Assembly: GCF_000003195.3 (NCBI RefSeq)
Contig: NC_012877.2
Span: 9,278,855 to 9,342,854, forward strand
Origin: Sorghum bicolor
Lineage: Eukaryota; Streptophyta; Magnoliopsida; Poales; Poaceae
Direction of reading: 5' to 3'
DNA length: 64,000 nucleotides
Shown: piece after piece, positions 12,267-31,230 of the stretch
Position numbering within the stretch: position 1 is the first letter of the stretch
How the letters are laid out: each line of letters opens with the position of its first letter
Program-made: the position numbers and the translations under genes
Notes under the pieces: model-generated
The model's input: the letters and a program-made list of their open reading frames with translations, nothing else
Database searches by the model: none
What the model was told of the DNA's origin: nothing

Positions 12267-12852
12267 TCTACTCATGTGGAGTCCAATAAAATTAGATTTT
12301 TTATTTCATATTCTTTTCTATGATTTACTATGTTTTTTCAAAGATTTAGCTGAAATAAATAAAAAATAAAAGGATAAAACCATTGTCACTATAGCAAAAC
12401 CACGGTTACTGTAGCAAAATCACTATCAAAAACCGTCTGAGGGGGTTATTTAAACAGTTTTGGAAAGTTCTGGGGGTAAAACATCTGGTTTCAAAGTTGA
12501 GGGGGTTAAGTAGTCCACCCTCCATAGTTGAAGGGTGAAGTAGACTTTTTCCAATTGGTTTGTCATATAACCAAGGATCAAGCTAGAATCTAGTTTTCAA
12601 CCCATTCTTATCTCAATTGCTCTATACCCATTAGATACAAATCTCTTATCTTGGGAACAAATGGGAGAGTCAAAAACTTTGTGAGTCACAAAGAAGATTG
12701 TTTTATTGGATAAATACTTTGCATAAATTAACTCTTGCCATAACCCATGGTCCTGCTCTAGTTTCCACCACCATTTAGTAAGTAGACCAAGGGGCAGATA
12801 CCTTGTTGAGGTTGAACTTACTTCTCCTTACCTTTTAATGCAATCAAAACTT

Positions 12853-13900
12853 TGGTGATGGTTCACTTCTAACTTGTGGAGCTATTTTTTCATTGCAACT
12901 TCACTGGTGCATGAATCTACAACAATGTGCTCATCAACACAAGATTTGGTGCAAGATGTTGAGTTTAGATTAGTTAAATTAATGCAAGATGCAAGAAGCA
13001 GAGACACCATTTTGAATTATGTCAAAGAGAGAAACCTTTTTAGGTGCTTTTTTAGGGTACTTGTACTATCTCCAAGTTTTTTCAAGTTTGTTAGCTAGTT
13101 CAACATTATATTCGCAAATGCGCCAAATTTCTTGCAAGTTCATCATAACTTTTAATTGAGCACTTACTTTGTTCCAAGTTTTTTATTTTGCTTGGTGCTT
13201 AGTGGAAGTTTATTCTTATTCTTCGACCAAGTTATCAAGATCTTCATAGGAAGGAGTAGAATCATTATGATTTCCATTGTTTTCGCTTTCAACTATACTT
13301 CTTTTGCCATGAGACATATGTGTGAAATGCTTGATGATAACTTGCGGTGGAGCCTCTTGTGATGGACTTTTTCCTCACTTGTCCCATCATTCACATCTGT
13401 AAGGCATTGACCACCTTTTCCTTTCCGTCGATTCTTACTGTTCTTTAGCTTGGTTTTGTTGGACAATCCTCCACAAAGTGCTAAACCTCATCACAACCAA
13501 AGCAGTCCTTCTTCATTTGTGTTTTTCTTTGGTTGGTGAACATGATGTTTCAATTGTGATGGACACGCCCTTGAATTAGATCTTGCCAATCATCTTCTTC
13601 ACTCCTCTAATTAATTTTATCACTTCTTCATCATCAATGGAGGATTATCTTCATCCTTCTCATCTTCTCCCTCACTTGAACTTGAGCTTGATCCAACCTC
13701 TTAACCTTCTTCTTAATCTTCTTATGTTCACCACATAAGAGGACGATGTTTTGTTTGCTTGATGAAGATGCTTTTAACCCATCTTTCTTGACATTTCAAA
13801 TGCCACAATCTTCTTGATGGCAACGACAAGATCATTGTGCTCAAATCTTCTCGAGAAGACAGAACTAGAGTCCTTTTGGCTCTAACAAACAGGCCATTAT
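12853..13900 (-). pseudogene. Decayed Sirevirus-like gag relic
   Basis: Broken - strand reading frames show an acidic stretch SSSSSSEGEDEKDEDNPP near 13660 and a zinc knuckle CFGCDEV-HFVEDCPTKPS at about 13505-13450, with a stop inside the knuckle. Further on is a motif like HTYVSWQKKYS, which in intact relatives reads as an SHMCLMAKE-type motif. Order and spacing fit a copia gag tail of the same type as the 1-8119 element. No LTRs were found, and stops are frequent. Confidence 0.6.
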
Positions 13901-13929
13901 AACACAATATACGACATCGATTGAAATCA

Positions 13930-14450
13930 TTGTGATTATTACTTATAGACAATGACAATAGTGGTGGATGTGAAATGGGATCCGCCGGCTAGCTAGGTAA
14001 ACCTGAGTAACAGGTTAGCGTAGTGAAATCTAATACAATTGTAGGTCCACGAGAACTATCTATGAAAAAAGAAAAAGAAAGTGGAAAGAAGATAAACCAT
14101 ATTTGTCATTCCGTCTACATCACGTTGTCTTATACAAATAACTAAAATCATCTAGACTATTACTTATGGACAGCGATAATTATGGTGGATGTGAAATGAA
14201 ACCCGTTACTGCAAGTAAATCTAAATAACAACCTTGGTGCGTGGAGCCCAATGAAGGAAAAGAAAAGAGAGTGAAAAGAAAATAAATTCATAGTCATCTG
14301 TTAATATCACGTAGTGTTATTATATAAATATAAATGATTAAATTTATCATAACTATTACTTGTGGTTTGTGGACGATGGTAATGGTTGTGGATACGGAAA
14401 TTAAAATGAAATTCGTCGGTGCAAGCAGAGCTAAACCTATGCAAAATCCA
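13930..14450. repeat. Three degenerate tandem-like units of about 200 bp
   Basis: Three segments beginning near 13935, 14160 and 14350 share an ATTACTTRTGGAC-like start, then GGTGGATGTGAAATG and a run of GAAAAGAAAGWGGAAAGAA. They are diverged and of unequal length. No coding potential or known family was recognised. The third unit is cut by the MITE at 14451. Confidence 0.5.
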
Positions 14451-14676
14451 GGCCTTGTTTAGTTCCTCAAAAATTTTGCAAAATTTTTGACATTCCTCGT
14501 CACATCGAATCTTTATACATATGCAGATGAAAATAAAAACTATTTGCACAATTTGGTTAGAATTGACGAGACGAATATTTTAAGCCTAATTAGACCATAA
14601 TTGAATAATATTTGTGAAATACAAACGAAAATGTTACTATTCCTATTTTGTAAAACTTTTTAAAGTAAACAAGGCC
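14451..14676. mobile_element. MITE of the GGCCTTGTTTAG family
   Basis: The element runs from GGCCTTGTTTAG to TAAACAAGGCC, so its ends are inverted repeats. The interior carries CATCGAATCTTTATACATATG and CCATAATTGAATAATATTTG, words shared with the copies at 24300, 25786 and 26087. The family is very common in sorghum and maize DNA (recognised from experience). It ends about 240 bp before the CNOT11 start codon and so lies in its promoter or at its 5' leader edge. Confidence 0.75.
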
Positions 14677-14913
14677 CCAATACTAAAGAAAAGGAAAGGG
14701 AAAGTGAAAGAAGCGCAAACCCACACAGCCGCACCCGTCCGATCCACATCCCGAGCCAGCCGCCTACTCCTCCCACTGACCCCGCGGATTCTCCGGGCCT
14801 AAAAGGAAAAAAAAAAACAACCCGAAGCCGAAAAAGAAAAATCCTCGCCGCCGTCCCTCACCACGGCGACGGCCACCGCGACCTCGGCCCCGACGTTGCC
14901 GACGGCGCCCACC

Positions 14914-23414
<8,501 letters not shown>

Positions 23415-23981
23415 TCACGACGAGGCCGCCACCGCCGCCGCCGGGAATAAGTCGTCGCCGGCAGCAGCGCCATCACCATCGCCATCATAGTCATAGCCGC
23501 GGCAGCGCGGGCTCTCGGCGAAGTCGTCGAGAGGGAAGGAGGTGGCGACGGGGCCGATGTAGAAGCTGAGCGTGTCGCCGGCGCGGTCCACCTCGCCGAC
23601 GCCGAGCCACAGGAAGAGCACCTTGACGCTGATCCCGTCCAGCGCCGTGAGGGAGCCGGCCGCGACGGAGCCCCGCACGCGGGGCTCGTACCGGACCAGC
23701 CACGTCCCCGCCAGCAGGAACTCGCAGCGGCGCGGGAAGTACACCTCGAAGCTGCCGTCCCCGCGGAGCTCGTACCCGGACACCCCCGCCGGCAGGATCC
23801 CCCGCGGGAAGTCGTACCGCTCCAGCATCTCGTACGCCGTCGGCGACGACGACGTCGTGGTGGTCGCGTTGCCGCCGCCGACGACGCCGACGCCGACGGA
23901 CGCCTCGGCGGCGGCTGCGGCCGGGGCCGCCAGCAGCAGGAGCAGCAGCAGCAGGGGGTAGCTGCTGCTGGTGCTGGCCAT
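23415..23981 (-). CDS. Secreted DUF538-family protein
   Basis: A single-exon ORF of 188 aa starts at ATG 23981. Residues 1-26 form a classical signal peptide: a short polar start, then a leucine run and an alanine-rich cleavage region. A low-complexity T/S stretch follows. The DUF538 domain covers about residues 46-155, with YEMLERYDFPRGILPAGV, a charged YELRGDGSFEVYFPRRCEF segment, and ISVKVLFLWLGVGEVDR. The C-terminal 35 residues are Asp/Gly/Ala-rich. DUF538 proteins are plant-specific, often induced by stress, and of unsettled biochemistry (family knowledge). GC content is very high over the ORF, usual for single-exon grass genes. No partner gene is adjacent, so context gives no further hint. 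Confidence 0.9.
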   Translation of the reverse strand: MASTSSSYPLLLLLLLLAAPAAAAAEASVGVGVVGGGNATTTTSSSPTAYEMLERYDFPRGILPAGVSGYELRGDGSFEVYFPRRCEFLLAGTWLVRYEPRVRGSVAAGSLTALDGISVKVLFLWLGVGEVDRAGDTLSFYIGPVATSFPLDDFAESPRCRGYDYDGDGDGAAAGDDLFPAAAVAASS

Positions 23982-24121
23982 GAGGAGCAGAGCAGGTGGG
24001 TGGAGTGGCTCCGACGACGATTCCGAGCTGGCGGCTAGTTTTAGGTGCTTTGCTTACTTGTCCTTTTGGAAATTGGGATGGCTTTGTAAGTTGCTATTGG
24101 ATGGATCCATGTGTCATGTGT

Positions 24122-24128
24122 GCTTATA
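24122..24128 (-). promoter_or_regulatory. Possible TATA box of the DUF538 gene
   Basis: The - strand reads CATATAAGC about 140 bp upstream of the start codon, a fitting distance for a TATA element with a leader of roughly 110 nt. It is a short motif in AT-rich DNA and could be chance. Confidence 0.35.
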
Positions 24129-24299
24129 TGGAGTATATTCTTATCATTATTGTACAGAACTCCTCGACATGTTGGTTCGGATTGTTGTAAATATATGGTT
24201 TTTATTTAATTTGGGTATAATTTGACTGGGCGTAGCTGAGGTTGATGTAATTGACCAATCATAGAAGAAGTTGTACTTGTCATTGTGAGAATCTAAAGC

Positions 24300-24490
24300 T
24301 GTTCTGTTCCATAAAATTTTGCAATTTTTTTTCAAGATATTTTGTCACATCAAATCTTACGACAGATGCATGAAACATTAAATGTAGATAAAAAATAACT
24401 AATTATATAGTTCACCTATAATTTGAATGATAATTTTTTTAAACCTAGTTAGTCCATAATTGGAGAATAATTGTCAAATACATCTAGATA
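24300..24490. mobile_element. Decayed MITE of the GGCCTTGTTTAG family
   Basis: Interior words of the family are present (CATCAAATCTTACGACAGATGC, GTCCATAATTGGAGAATAATTG-like), but both terminal inverted repeats are degraded. Boundaries are approximate. Confidence 0.55.
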
Positions 24491-24623
24491 TAATAGTTTA
24501 TAATTCATTCATGTTAGAGCTATACAAAATACAGATTATTTTATATATTTTTATTTTTCTATGTACTATTATATCTAGATGTTTCTTTTATAGATTTTTG
24601 AACTGCATAAAATAGATTAGTTA

Positions 24624-24966
24624 GGGCAACTCCAACCAATCTCTCAAAATTTGCACCCCTATTCCTTCAAATGAGTCCCTCATCTATATTACATCGGAGC
24701 ACTTCAACCGATCTCTAAATTTTTTCTACTTTTACACTGTATTGTCATGGCTCCCATTTATCAGTCCTACTTGTCAGCTTTATAAAAGAGAGAAAGGAAG
24801 ATGAGCGAGAGGATGAGAGACTCCTACATCTAGAGGTTTAGGAGAGAGAAATGAAAGTCTCTTATTCATCGGGACTTGAATAGGGGTTCAGTTGGAGAGG
24901 TTTTTGATGTGTTTGAACTCTCAAAATAAGATGCAGGTTTAAATAGGAGTTTAGTTGGAGTCACCC
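24624..24966. mobile_element. Tourist-like (PIF/Harbinger) MITE
   Basis: The ends are inverted: GGGCAACTCCAACC at the left and GTTGGAGTCACCC at the right. They are flanked by TTA at 24621-24623 and 24967-24969, the 3-bp target duplication of PIF/Harbinger elements. The interior has no ORF. It lies only 11 bp from the next Tourist-like element. Confidence 0.65.
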
Positions 24967-24977
24967 TTATTTGCTTA

Positions 24978-25537
24978 GAGCAACTCCAACCATTATGCAA
25001 ATGGACTTGGCATTTACCAAAATGCATAAAACTTCAAAAAACTCCCCTCCAATCGTTATGCATTTGGACTTTGTATTTTACATAGCTATGCATTTGGAGG
25101 GAGAAACTTGGCATATATGCCAAAGGAGTCCGGCTATGCAAATAGAGATCACGGGATTCTCGGTTCCACCTCGCAGGCTTTTTTCTTCCCTTTGCGCGGT
25201 TTCCCTTCGCGCCGCCACCACTTCGCGCGATAGGAGAAGCATCGCGTGTCCTCCTTCGCCAGCTTCGCGCGTGCGTTTGGACGAAGCAGCGCACAATAGG
25301 ACGACGCAGCGCGCGATAGGACGAATCTACGACGTAGGCAGGCTGTTTGGCGCGGGATCGATTGGCCGCGCGGAAAGGAGTGCCGCGAAACAAAATTTTC
25401 GAGAAAAAAAAGATGATGGACTTGGCATTTTGCATAACGGTTGGAGATCACCCGATTTTAGCCTTGCCATTTTCATTTGGATGTTTGCAATTTATCTAAA
25501 ATGCATAACTTCAAATGCATAATGGTTGGAGATGCTC
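24978..25537. mobile_element. Tourist-like MITE with a GC-rich core
   Basis: The ends GAGCAACTCCAACCATTATG and CATAATGGTTGGAGATGCTC are inverted repeats. TTA flanks both sides (24975-24977 and 25538-25540). The core at about 25150-25400 is GC-rich with several CGCGCGATAGGA-like words, unlike the AT-rich arms. It shares the GGCATATATGC motif with the element at 26400-26765, so both belong to one family. Confidence 0.7.
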
Positions 25538-25785
25538 TTATGGCTGGTGACTAGGTGACTAGGGGACGCCCTTGAGGGAATGGATGTGGCACGTTGGAAC
25601 GGAGGAGATATTCCAAGACCGGCAGAGGAGATTCTCTCGCTTCCATCCAAGATGCTGTAGCAGTAGCCAGCAGAGTATTGTTTTCCCTGATGCTCACCAG
25701 TCACCATGCACCAACATGTCAAATGTCGTATTCCCTTTTTTGAAGCAAAAAGGTACAGGTGTTGGGTGCAGCCGTCTAGGTCCAA

Positions 25786-25999
25786 AAAGTTTTCAAAATT
25801 CTCCATCACATCGAATCTTGTGGCACATGCATAAAGCATTAAATATAGACAAAAACAAAAACTAATTACACAGTTTGTCTTTAAATCACGAGACGAATCT
25901 TTTGATCCTAGTTAGTCCATAATTGAACAATATTTGCCACAAACATACGAAAGTGCTACAGTAGCGAAATCCAAAAACATTTCACATCTAAACAAGGCC
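25786..25999. mobile_element. MITE of the GGCCTTGTTTAG family, left end missing
   Basis: Carries CATCGAATCTTGTGGCACATGC, GACGAATCTTTTGATCC-like and GTCCATAATTGAACAATATT words and ends with the right inverted repeat CTAAACAAGGCC. The left terminal repeat is absent. Confidence 0.7.
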
Positions 26000-26086
26000 T
26001 TGCCTGCGTGTTCAAAATTCCTCGATTGAGGGTGACATGCTTTTCTTTGTTGCCGTTTTTACCGGTTGTGCACCTAAGGCTAATGA

Positions 26087-26781
26087 GGCCTTGTTTAGTT
26101 TGCAATTTTTTTAGATTTCGTTACTATAATATTTTTATTTTATTTAGTAATTAGTATCTAATCATAGATTAATATATTTAAAGATTCATATGATGGAATG
26201 AAAAGAAATTTTTTGGAAAGTTTTGGGTTAGTTTCTAAAAAATTTAAAGATTCTACGTCATATCCAATCTTACGGCATATGCATGGAGCATTAAATATAG
26301 ACAAAAAATAACTAATTTGTTAATCAATAGTTAGATAATATTTATTAAATACAAACGAAAGTACTATAATAGCTAAAACCAAAAAAATTCACCAACTAAG
26401 AACATCTCCAACCGTTTTGCATAGTTTGTTTGGCAAATGAGAGAGTTTGCCAAATCCCAAATAAATATGACAAAGATGAAAAGAGGCAATCTCCAATCGT
26501 TTGACATTAATCACTTGGCAAAAAAGAAAATCTGGCGGTGGGAGGAGGGAGTAGTTGCGCGACCACGCGTGGGGGTGACGGATTTCGAGCGAGAGACGCG
26601 ATGCCAAGCGCGGAGGGGCTTGGCATATATGCAAGTCCTTTCTCTCTATTTGCCAAGTTAACAAAATTGTAAAGTACAATTGCCAAACTGTTGGATAGGT
26701 GTTTTTTAGACTTTTTTGCAAAAACATGAATGCAAAACCTATTTGCCAAACGGTTTGGGATGCTCTAATCTAAACAAGGCC
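26087..26781. mobile_element. MITE of the GGCCTTGTTTAG family, holding a nested Tourist-like MITE
   Basis: GGCCTTGTTTAG at 26087 and CTAAACAAGGCC ending at 26781 are the terminal repeats. The family interior (CAATCTTACGGCATATGC, GGAGCATTAAATATAGAC) lies between them. The stretch 26400-26765 is a separate insertion with its own TAA duplication. Confidence 0.7.
26400..26765. mobile_element. Tourist-like MITE nested in another MITE
   Basis: Ends are GAACATCTCCAACCG and its near-complement finishing GGGATGCTC, flanked by TAA at 26397-26399 and 26766-26768. The interior has the GGCATATATGC word shared with the 24978-25537 element and a GC-rich centre. Confidence 0.7.
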
Positions 26782-26843
26782 TAAAGAATCCAAAGCTTTC
26801 GCTACTACTGCTACTTTTGCAGGAGTAGTCAACCTGGGCGTTC

Positions 26844-26996
26844 GGTTTAAACCGACGTTTCGGTTCGGTTTATTCGGTTTGGCTAAACTTCGGTTTCTAG
26901 AAACAGGTCACCGATCGGTTTGCAAAAAATTCAGAAACCGACAATTTCGGTTTCGGTTTTTTACTTCGGTTTTTCGGTTTTAACCGAACCGACCAA
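26844..26996. repeat. Subterminal CGGTTT/AAACCG array, left end of the hAT element
   Basis: A dense run of TTCGGTTT, AAACCGA and related words occupies the first 170 bp of the element. The same words fill the other end, in line with transposase-binding repeats (inference from Ac-type elements). Confidence 0.7.
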
Positions 26997-27304
26997 ACAC
27001 AAAAAAAACACACATCAAAGTACAGCATACAGCATAGTCAGAATAACAATCTGAATGGTCCAGGCGTCATGTTCATATCAACAACAGTACAGAAATAAAG
27101 AATGGTCCAGGAGTTTATTAGAACACAAGTTACACAACATGATTAGAACAACAAATAAAAAGAAGCTCCATTCAGTCATTCAGGCATTCAGCCTTCTCTC
27201 CAACAGGGCAACAGGGATCAACAACACTACAACAGGAAGAAAATAGTGGATGTAGTGCAGAGTGCACGCGTGCAGTCCAGACTGTCCAATAGTGGATCAA
27301 GAAT

Positions 27305-29598
27305 TCAAGATGAAGTAGTTGCTGTAGTGCTATCCTTAGTAATGGCCATGGCACCCATTTCTGCAATAAATAATCACGTTTCAATTACTTCTCAATGTAC
27401 ATGTACTCTATTCTTATGCAATAGAACTGATAACAAATTAGAACTGATAACAAATTACCTTCCTCAAGCTTGGCCATTGCTTCATGGTCCTCTTCAACCT
27501 CGGTGATGTAGTCATTTGCACGAAGCCAATCATTTGTACAAACGAGACGTTCAACCATTGTTGATGTCAGTGAGGTCCTAAAATCATCAAGTGTCCTTCC
27601 ACCTGCACGGAAGGCTGATTCAGAGGCTACTGTTGAGATAGGAATTGCCAAAAGATCACGGGCCATGTGAGACATTATGGGCAATCTAGTAGCATTGATC
27701 TTCCACCATTTCAGAATGTCAAAGCCTTTAGAAAGCTCCTCATTATCTTCTGTAAGGTACTTGTCAAGTTCAGATTTCACAGTAGCAGTGCTACCACCTG
27801 TGTTGCTCATCTGTTGTGCAATTATGGAGCTCATCAGCCCAGAGCTCACTGCTGGTGCTTCTTGAGTTTCAGAAGGCACCTTGTCACTTGGAGTTGGAGC
27901 ATACAGTTCCCTGTACTCCTCAAACAAAGCACGAAAACATTTGTTCACTGTTTCCCACAGCTTTGGTCCTATGTCATCACCAAACATGACCATAGTTGCC
28001 ATCTTCACATAATTAGAAAGCTTGAACCGAGGATCAATAGCAACACAGAAAAAAATAACAATGTTAAGCAATTGATCCCCCTTGTCTTTCTCTCCTCTCT
28101 TCTCTCTATCTCCTAGAGTCTATCCATATTTCTCTCCCCAATATTTGTAATACTTGGCTAACATTTTCTTGCCCATTTCTTGACATAATGTATCTTCACT
28201 GCTACACCATTGTCTCAGCAAAACCAAAACATCAGCAATCTCATGAAAGTATGTGTGAGAGGTTGGACGACTTGTGGTAGAGACACGGAGCGTTAGATTA
28301 TAAAAGTGTTCAAGAAATTTAGCCATTTTCCTTGATTTTTCCCAATCTGATTTGGTTGGAACTCCAGGACCATTCTGACTCTCTAACTCTAGCTTATAAT
28401 ATGGGTCTTCATCACTATACCTTTCAAAGGCCTTTTCATATTGTTGTGCAACATTTAGCATTAGGTAAGTTGAGTTCCACCTCGTGCAAATATCTAGGTT
28501 CATCAATGCCTTGGTCTGAACCTTTGCTAACTCGGCACATCTCTTGAACTTTACCAACCTAGATGTTCCACTTCTAATATACTTAACAGCAGCCCGAACA
28601 CGAGTGATTGAACTATCAATTTCCTTCAGCCCATCACTTACTATTAGGTTGATAATGTGTGCAACACACCTCATATGAATATACTCTCCTTCAGCAAAGC
28701 AACCTTTTGATTCATTCAAGATCCTCTGCATGTACTTAATTGCAGTGTTGTTTGCACTAGCATTATCTACTGCTATTGTAAAAACATTATCAATGCCCCA
28801 GTCAGCCAAGCAATTCTCTAAAGATTTTCCAATGTCTTCCCCTCTATGGCCCTTAACCATGAAGAAACCAATAATTTTTTTGTGCAAGTTCCAGTCATTG
28901 TCAATAAAATGGGCTGTAACACACATATAATTCTGACTGTTCTTAGCTGTCCATGTGTCTGTTGTCAAGCTAACTCTTTCACAATTATCTTTCATAAATT
29001 TCCTAAGTTTCTCTCTCTCATCATCAAACACTTTCACACAGGCTCTAGTCATTGTTCTTCTAGATGGCACAACAAAACGTGGGCATGCTTTTGCAAATAA
29101 CTTTCTAAGGCCAGGACGTTCACATATCACAAAAGGCAGCTCATCCTCTATTATCATCTCAGCTAAAGACTTCCTAATCTCATCAGGATCAAATTTCCAA
29201 GTAGACAAAGTACCACTACTATTACCAGCAGATGGTTGTAGTTGTAAAGTACCTTGATTATCTACTACAGGTTTGTGAGGATTCTTTTTGCAGATTTTTA
29301 GATGAGACTTCATGGAGGACGTACCATTTAACTTTGTGTCGCAGCGGAATAATTTGCTGCAGTACTTGCACTTGCCTCTCTCCTCCCCATTATCAATTTT
29401 GATCTTGCTGAAGTGCTCCCAAACATCTGATCTTGGATTAATGGCTTTTCTTTTCTTGCTTTCAGTTTCATCTACCACTGAATCTCCATCCTTGGGATCT
29501 TGTTCCTTGTCATTATTCTCCAGATTTATAACTTCATGATCACGGTGATGGTCATTCAGTCGAGGTGTATCTGCAATAGTTTCTTCAGTGTCCCCCAT
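27305..29598 (-). pseudogene. hAT transposase (BED zinc finger, RNase H-like, hATC domain), frameshifted
   Basis: The main ORF runs from ATG 29598 to 28120 (492 aa). It has a BED finger (SDVWEHFSKI, CKYCSKLFRC, H...C at residues about 58-106) and an RNase H-like fold with LTTDTWTAKNSQNYM and FTIAVDNASANNT. It stops at TAG 28120. The protein continues in another frame from about 28071 (VAIDPRFKLSNY) to 27459, with the C-terminal dimerisation domain (ELDKYLTEDNEE, PISTVASESAF, GGRTLDDFRTSL). An intron (GT at 27458, AG at 27361) would join a last small exon ending at TGA 27305-27307. Both frames around 28100 contain stops and no GT donor lies there, so this is a real break, not an intron. Confidence 0.85.
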
Positions 29599-29699
29599 CT
29601 ACAAGATTTAAAAAAACAGCATCCCATCAGGCCATCAGAAACTAGTGAACTACTACTGCCAAGTTACCAAGTAAAGTATGTTCTTGCTTCCATGAGCCA

Positions 29700-30200
29700 T
29701 CACTCCATCAGAAACTAAAATCAGAAACTAGAGCAGTAGAGCTTACATTGGAGGACTGCTCTGTTCTTGCAGCCAGAGATACTTGGTTCAGCCGTTCAGG
29801 AGTCGCCCAGTCGCCTGCGAGGAGATCCTCTGGTCCTCCCGAGTCCCGACCTTCGCCACGCCACCGCCGCGACCCGCGAGGTCTGGGCGCGCGCCTGCGA
29901 GGAGATCCAACGCCCAACGGAGTCGCCCAGTCGCCGCCAGTCGCGCGCGTTGGCCAGGGGATGAGAGCGAAGAGGAGTCAGGAGTGGATCAGAGGGAGTT
30001 GCCCAGTCGCGCGATTTGGCCGGGCCGCCGGGGGATGAGAGGAGTGGATCGGAGCGGAGGGAGTCACGGCGGCTAGGGTTTCAGTTGCGCCGTCGCGTCG
30101 TGCGGTGTCGAGGGCCGAGGCCGAGGGGAGGGGATGAGAGATGAGAGTGGGAGAGAGCTGAGCGCAGCGGTCGTGGCCTCGTGGGCCTGATGACTGGGCC
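29700..30200. other. GC-rich 5' leader region of the hAT element
   Basis: Between the transposase start and the right end lies GC-rich DNA. It has repeated GTCGCCCAGTCGC and GGCGAGGAGATCC-type words (near 29805, 29925 and 30000). Open frames exist on both strands but share no family motifs; it probably holds the transposase promoter and leader. Confidence 0.5.
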
Positions 30201-30224
30201 GGGAGGATTTCCATTCCTGGTTCA

Positions 30225-30390
30225 ACTTCGGTTCCTCGGATGTTCGGCTCGGTTTGCTACTGAAACCGAAGCCGAAGCCGAACACCGAACTTCTCAGAAT
30301 TGGAAACCGACACCGAACCGAAAAACCGAAAAACCGACTATTCGGCTCGGTTTCGGTTCGGTTCGGTTCGGTGTTCGGTTTTCGGTTGAA
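30225..30390. repeat. Subterminal CGGTTT/AACCGAA array, right end of the hAT element
   Basis: Dense AACCGAA, CCGAAGCCGAA and TCGGTTCGG words, the counterpart of the array at 26844-26996. Confidence 0.7.
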
Positions 30391-30605
30391 AAGTGCCCAG
30401 GCTGGAGGAGTAGACACTCTCGTTTACCCCGAAAGAGTAGCCGGTGGCCCTAATAATCTTCAAGATACAACTTTGATCGGTTTTATATTTTATTTTTGAG
30501 TATTCTAATAAGCATACGGGATTATTAAAGTCTTCTTCACAAATTGTCATATATTGGTTTTCCGCCTTCAAACTAAATATTTCACAGTGAACCTCTTAAG
30601 GTCTA

Positions 30606-30838
30606 CTCCTTCCGTCCCTAAATATCTGTCGTTTATGTTTCTCAAAAAATAACTTCAACTAAATATATAGTAAAAAATATTAATATTTATAATAAATAAG
30701 TAGTATCATTGAAAATATCTTTGGATATAGTTTTTTAATAGATTTATTTTAAAATATAAATATTATATGTCTTTTCTACGAATTGAGTCAAACTTGTGAC
30801 ACACACTAACGACGACAAATAAAAAGGAAGAGAGAGAG
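30606..30838. mobile_element. Stowaway-like MITE
   Basis: The left end CTCCTTCCGTCCCTAAATAT follows a TA dinucleotide and matches the Stowaway consensus of grasses. The right end is decayed but ends before TA at 30839-30840. The interior is AT-rich with no ORF. Confidence 0.7.
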
Positions 30839-30921
30839 TAATTTAGAAGCAAAGAGGAGACAAACCCACGGATGATCCCCACCCCCCACGTCTGCCCCAT
30901 AGAGAACTAAATAACTTATTC

Positions 30922-31230
30922 TTTTTATAGAATTATATATTATAATGTAGACGTCCAGCATGTATGCACACTCACTTCTATCAACATATATACGTAAACC
31001 CTACTCTTATGAGCACCTCTAAAAGACCGAGTCGGTAGATCTCGAGATTTATGAAATCATCGTAGATACCTCACTGGGATGGTGACGTCGCCTATCACTA
31101 AAAGTATAGCGCTGATAAATCCTAAAATAAATCTAGAAAAATACAAGCACCCATGGCAAGTCGAGGACTTAAATCTAGGTGGGCAGGTTCCACCGCAGTA
31201 GACCAACCAACTGATCTATGATTAGTTCAC
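30922..31230 (-). mobile_element. tRNA-derived SINE with perfect 17-bp target duplication
   Basis: The flanking repeat AACTAAATAACTTATTC is identical at 30905-30921 and 31231-31247. On the - strand the element begins with GATCAGTTGGTTGGTC (box A-like), then CTAGATTTAAGTCCTCG (box B-like). It ends with a CTATAAAAA tail next to the left repeat. Length is 309 bp. The body is a common grass SINE-type sequence. The perfect duplication points to a recent insertion. Confidence 0.78.

Larger units (their letters stand above)
10275..12552. mobile_element. Non-autonomous Mutator-like element (MULE) with long TIRs
   Basis: The ends are long imperfect inverted repeats: left arm 10275-10535, right arm about 12268-12552. 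Both begin GGAAAA(A)GTCTACTTCAC read inward. They are flanked by a perfect 10-bp direct repeat AATTGGTTTG (10265-10274 and 12553-12562). Long TIRs with a 9-11 bp target duplication are typical of MULEs. No transposase is encoded. Without the solo LTR inside, the element would be about 690 bp, almost all TIR. It is inserted in the LINE described around it. Confidence 0.85.
9200..12852 (-). mobile_element. LINE (non-LTR retrotransposon) 3' part, split by a MULE insertion
   Basis: On the - strand, 12850-12563 translates to a piece of the RT-downstream region (LGLLTKWWWKLEQDHGLW, then AKYLSNKT). After the MULE, 10264 downward continues with KDVVVWKFGKSK and further on a decayed zf-RVT domain around WYFCDYNEMIN (near 9830) and AIWKAR-like sequence (near 9650). 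The fragments are full of stops and frame changes. Products of this family carry endonuclease and RT activities; this copy has only the C-terminal part and no function. The 3' limit near 9200 is approximate. Confidence 0.7.
26829..30405 (-). mobile_element. hAT DNA transposon with both ends and 8-bp target duplication
   Basis: A perfect 8-bp repeat AGGAGTAG flanks the element (26821-26828 and 30406-30413), the duplication length typical of hAT elements. Short imperfect terminal inverted repeats share the core CCTGGGC. Subterminal regions at both ends are packed with CGGTTT/AAACCG words, the arrangement expected for transposase-binding sites in this superfamily. The transposase gene on the - strand fills the middle but is broken. 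Length is 3577 bp. Confidence 0.88.

Noticed and set aside
28072..28120. An intron joining the two hAT transposase frames
   Set aside because: No GT donor exists in the gap and both frames contain a stop, so it is a mutation.
29748..30076. Three overlapping proteins upstream of the hAT transposase
   Set aside because: Overlapping GC-rich frames with no domain; best read as the element's leader.
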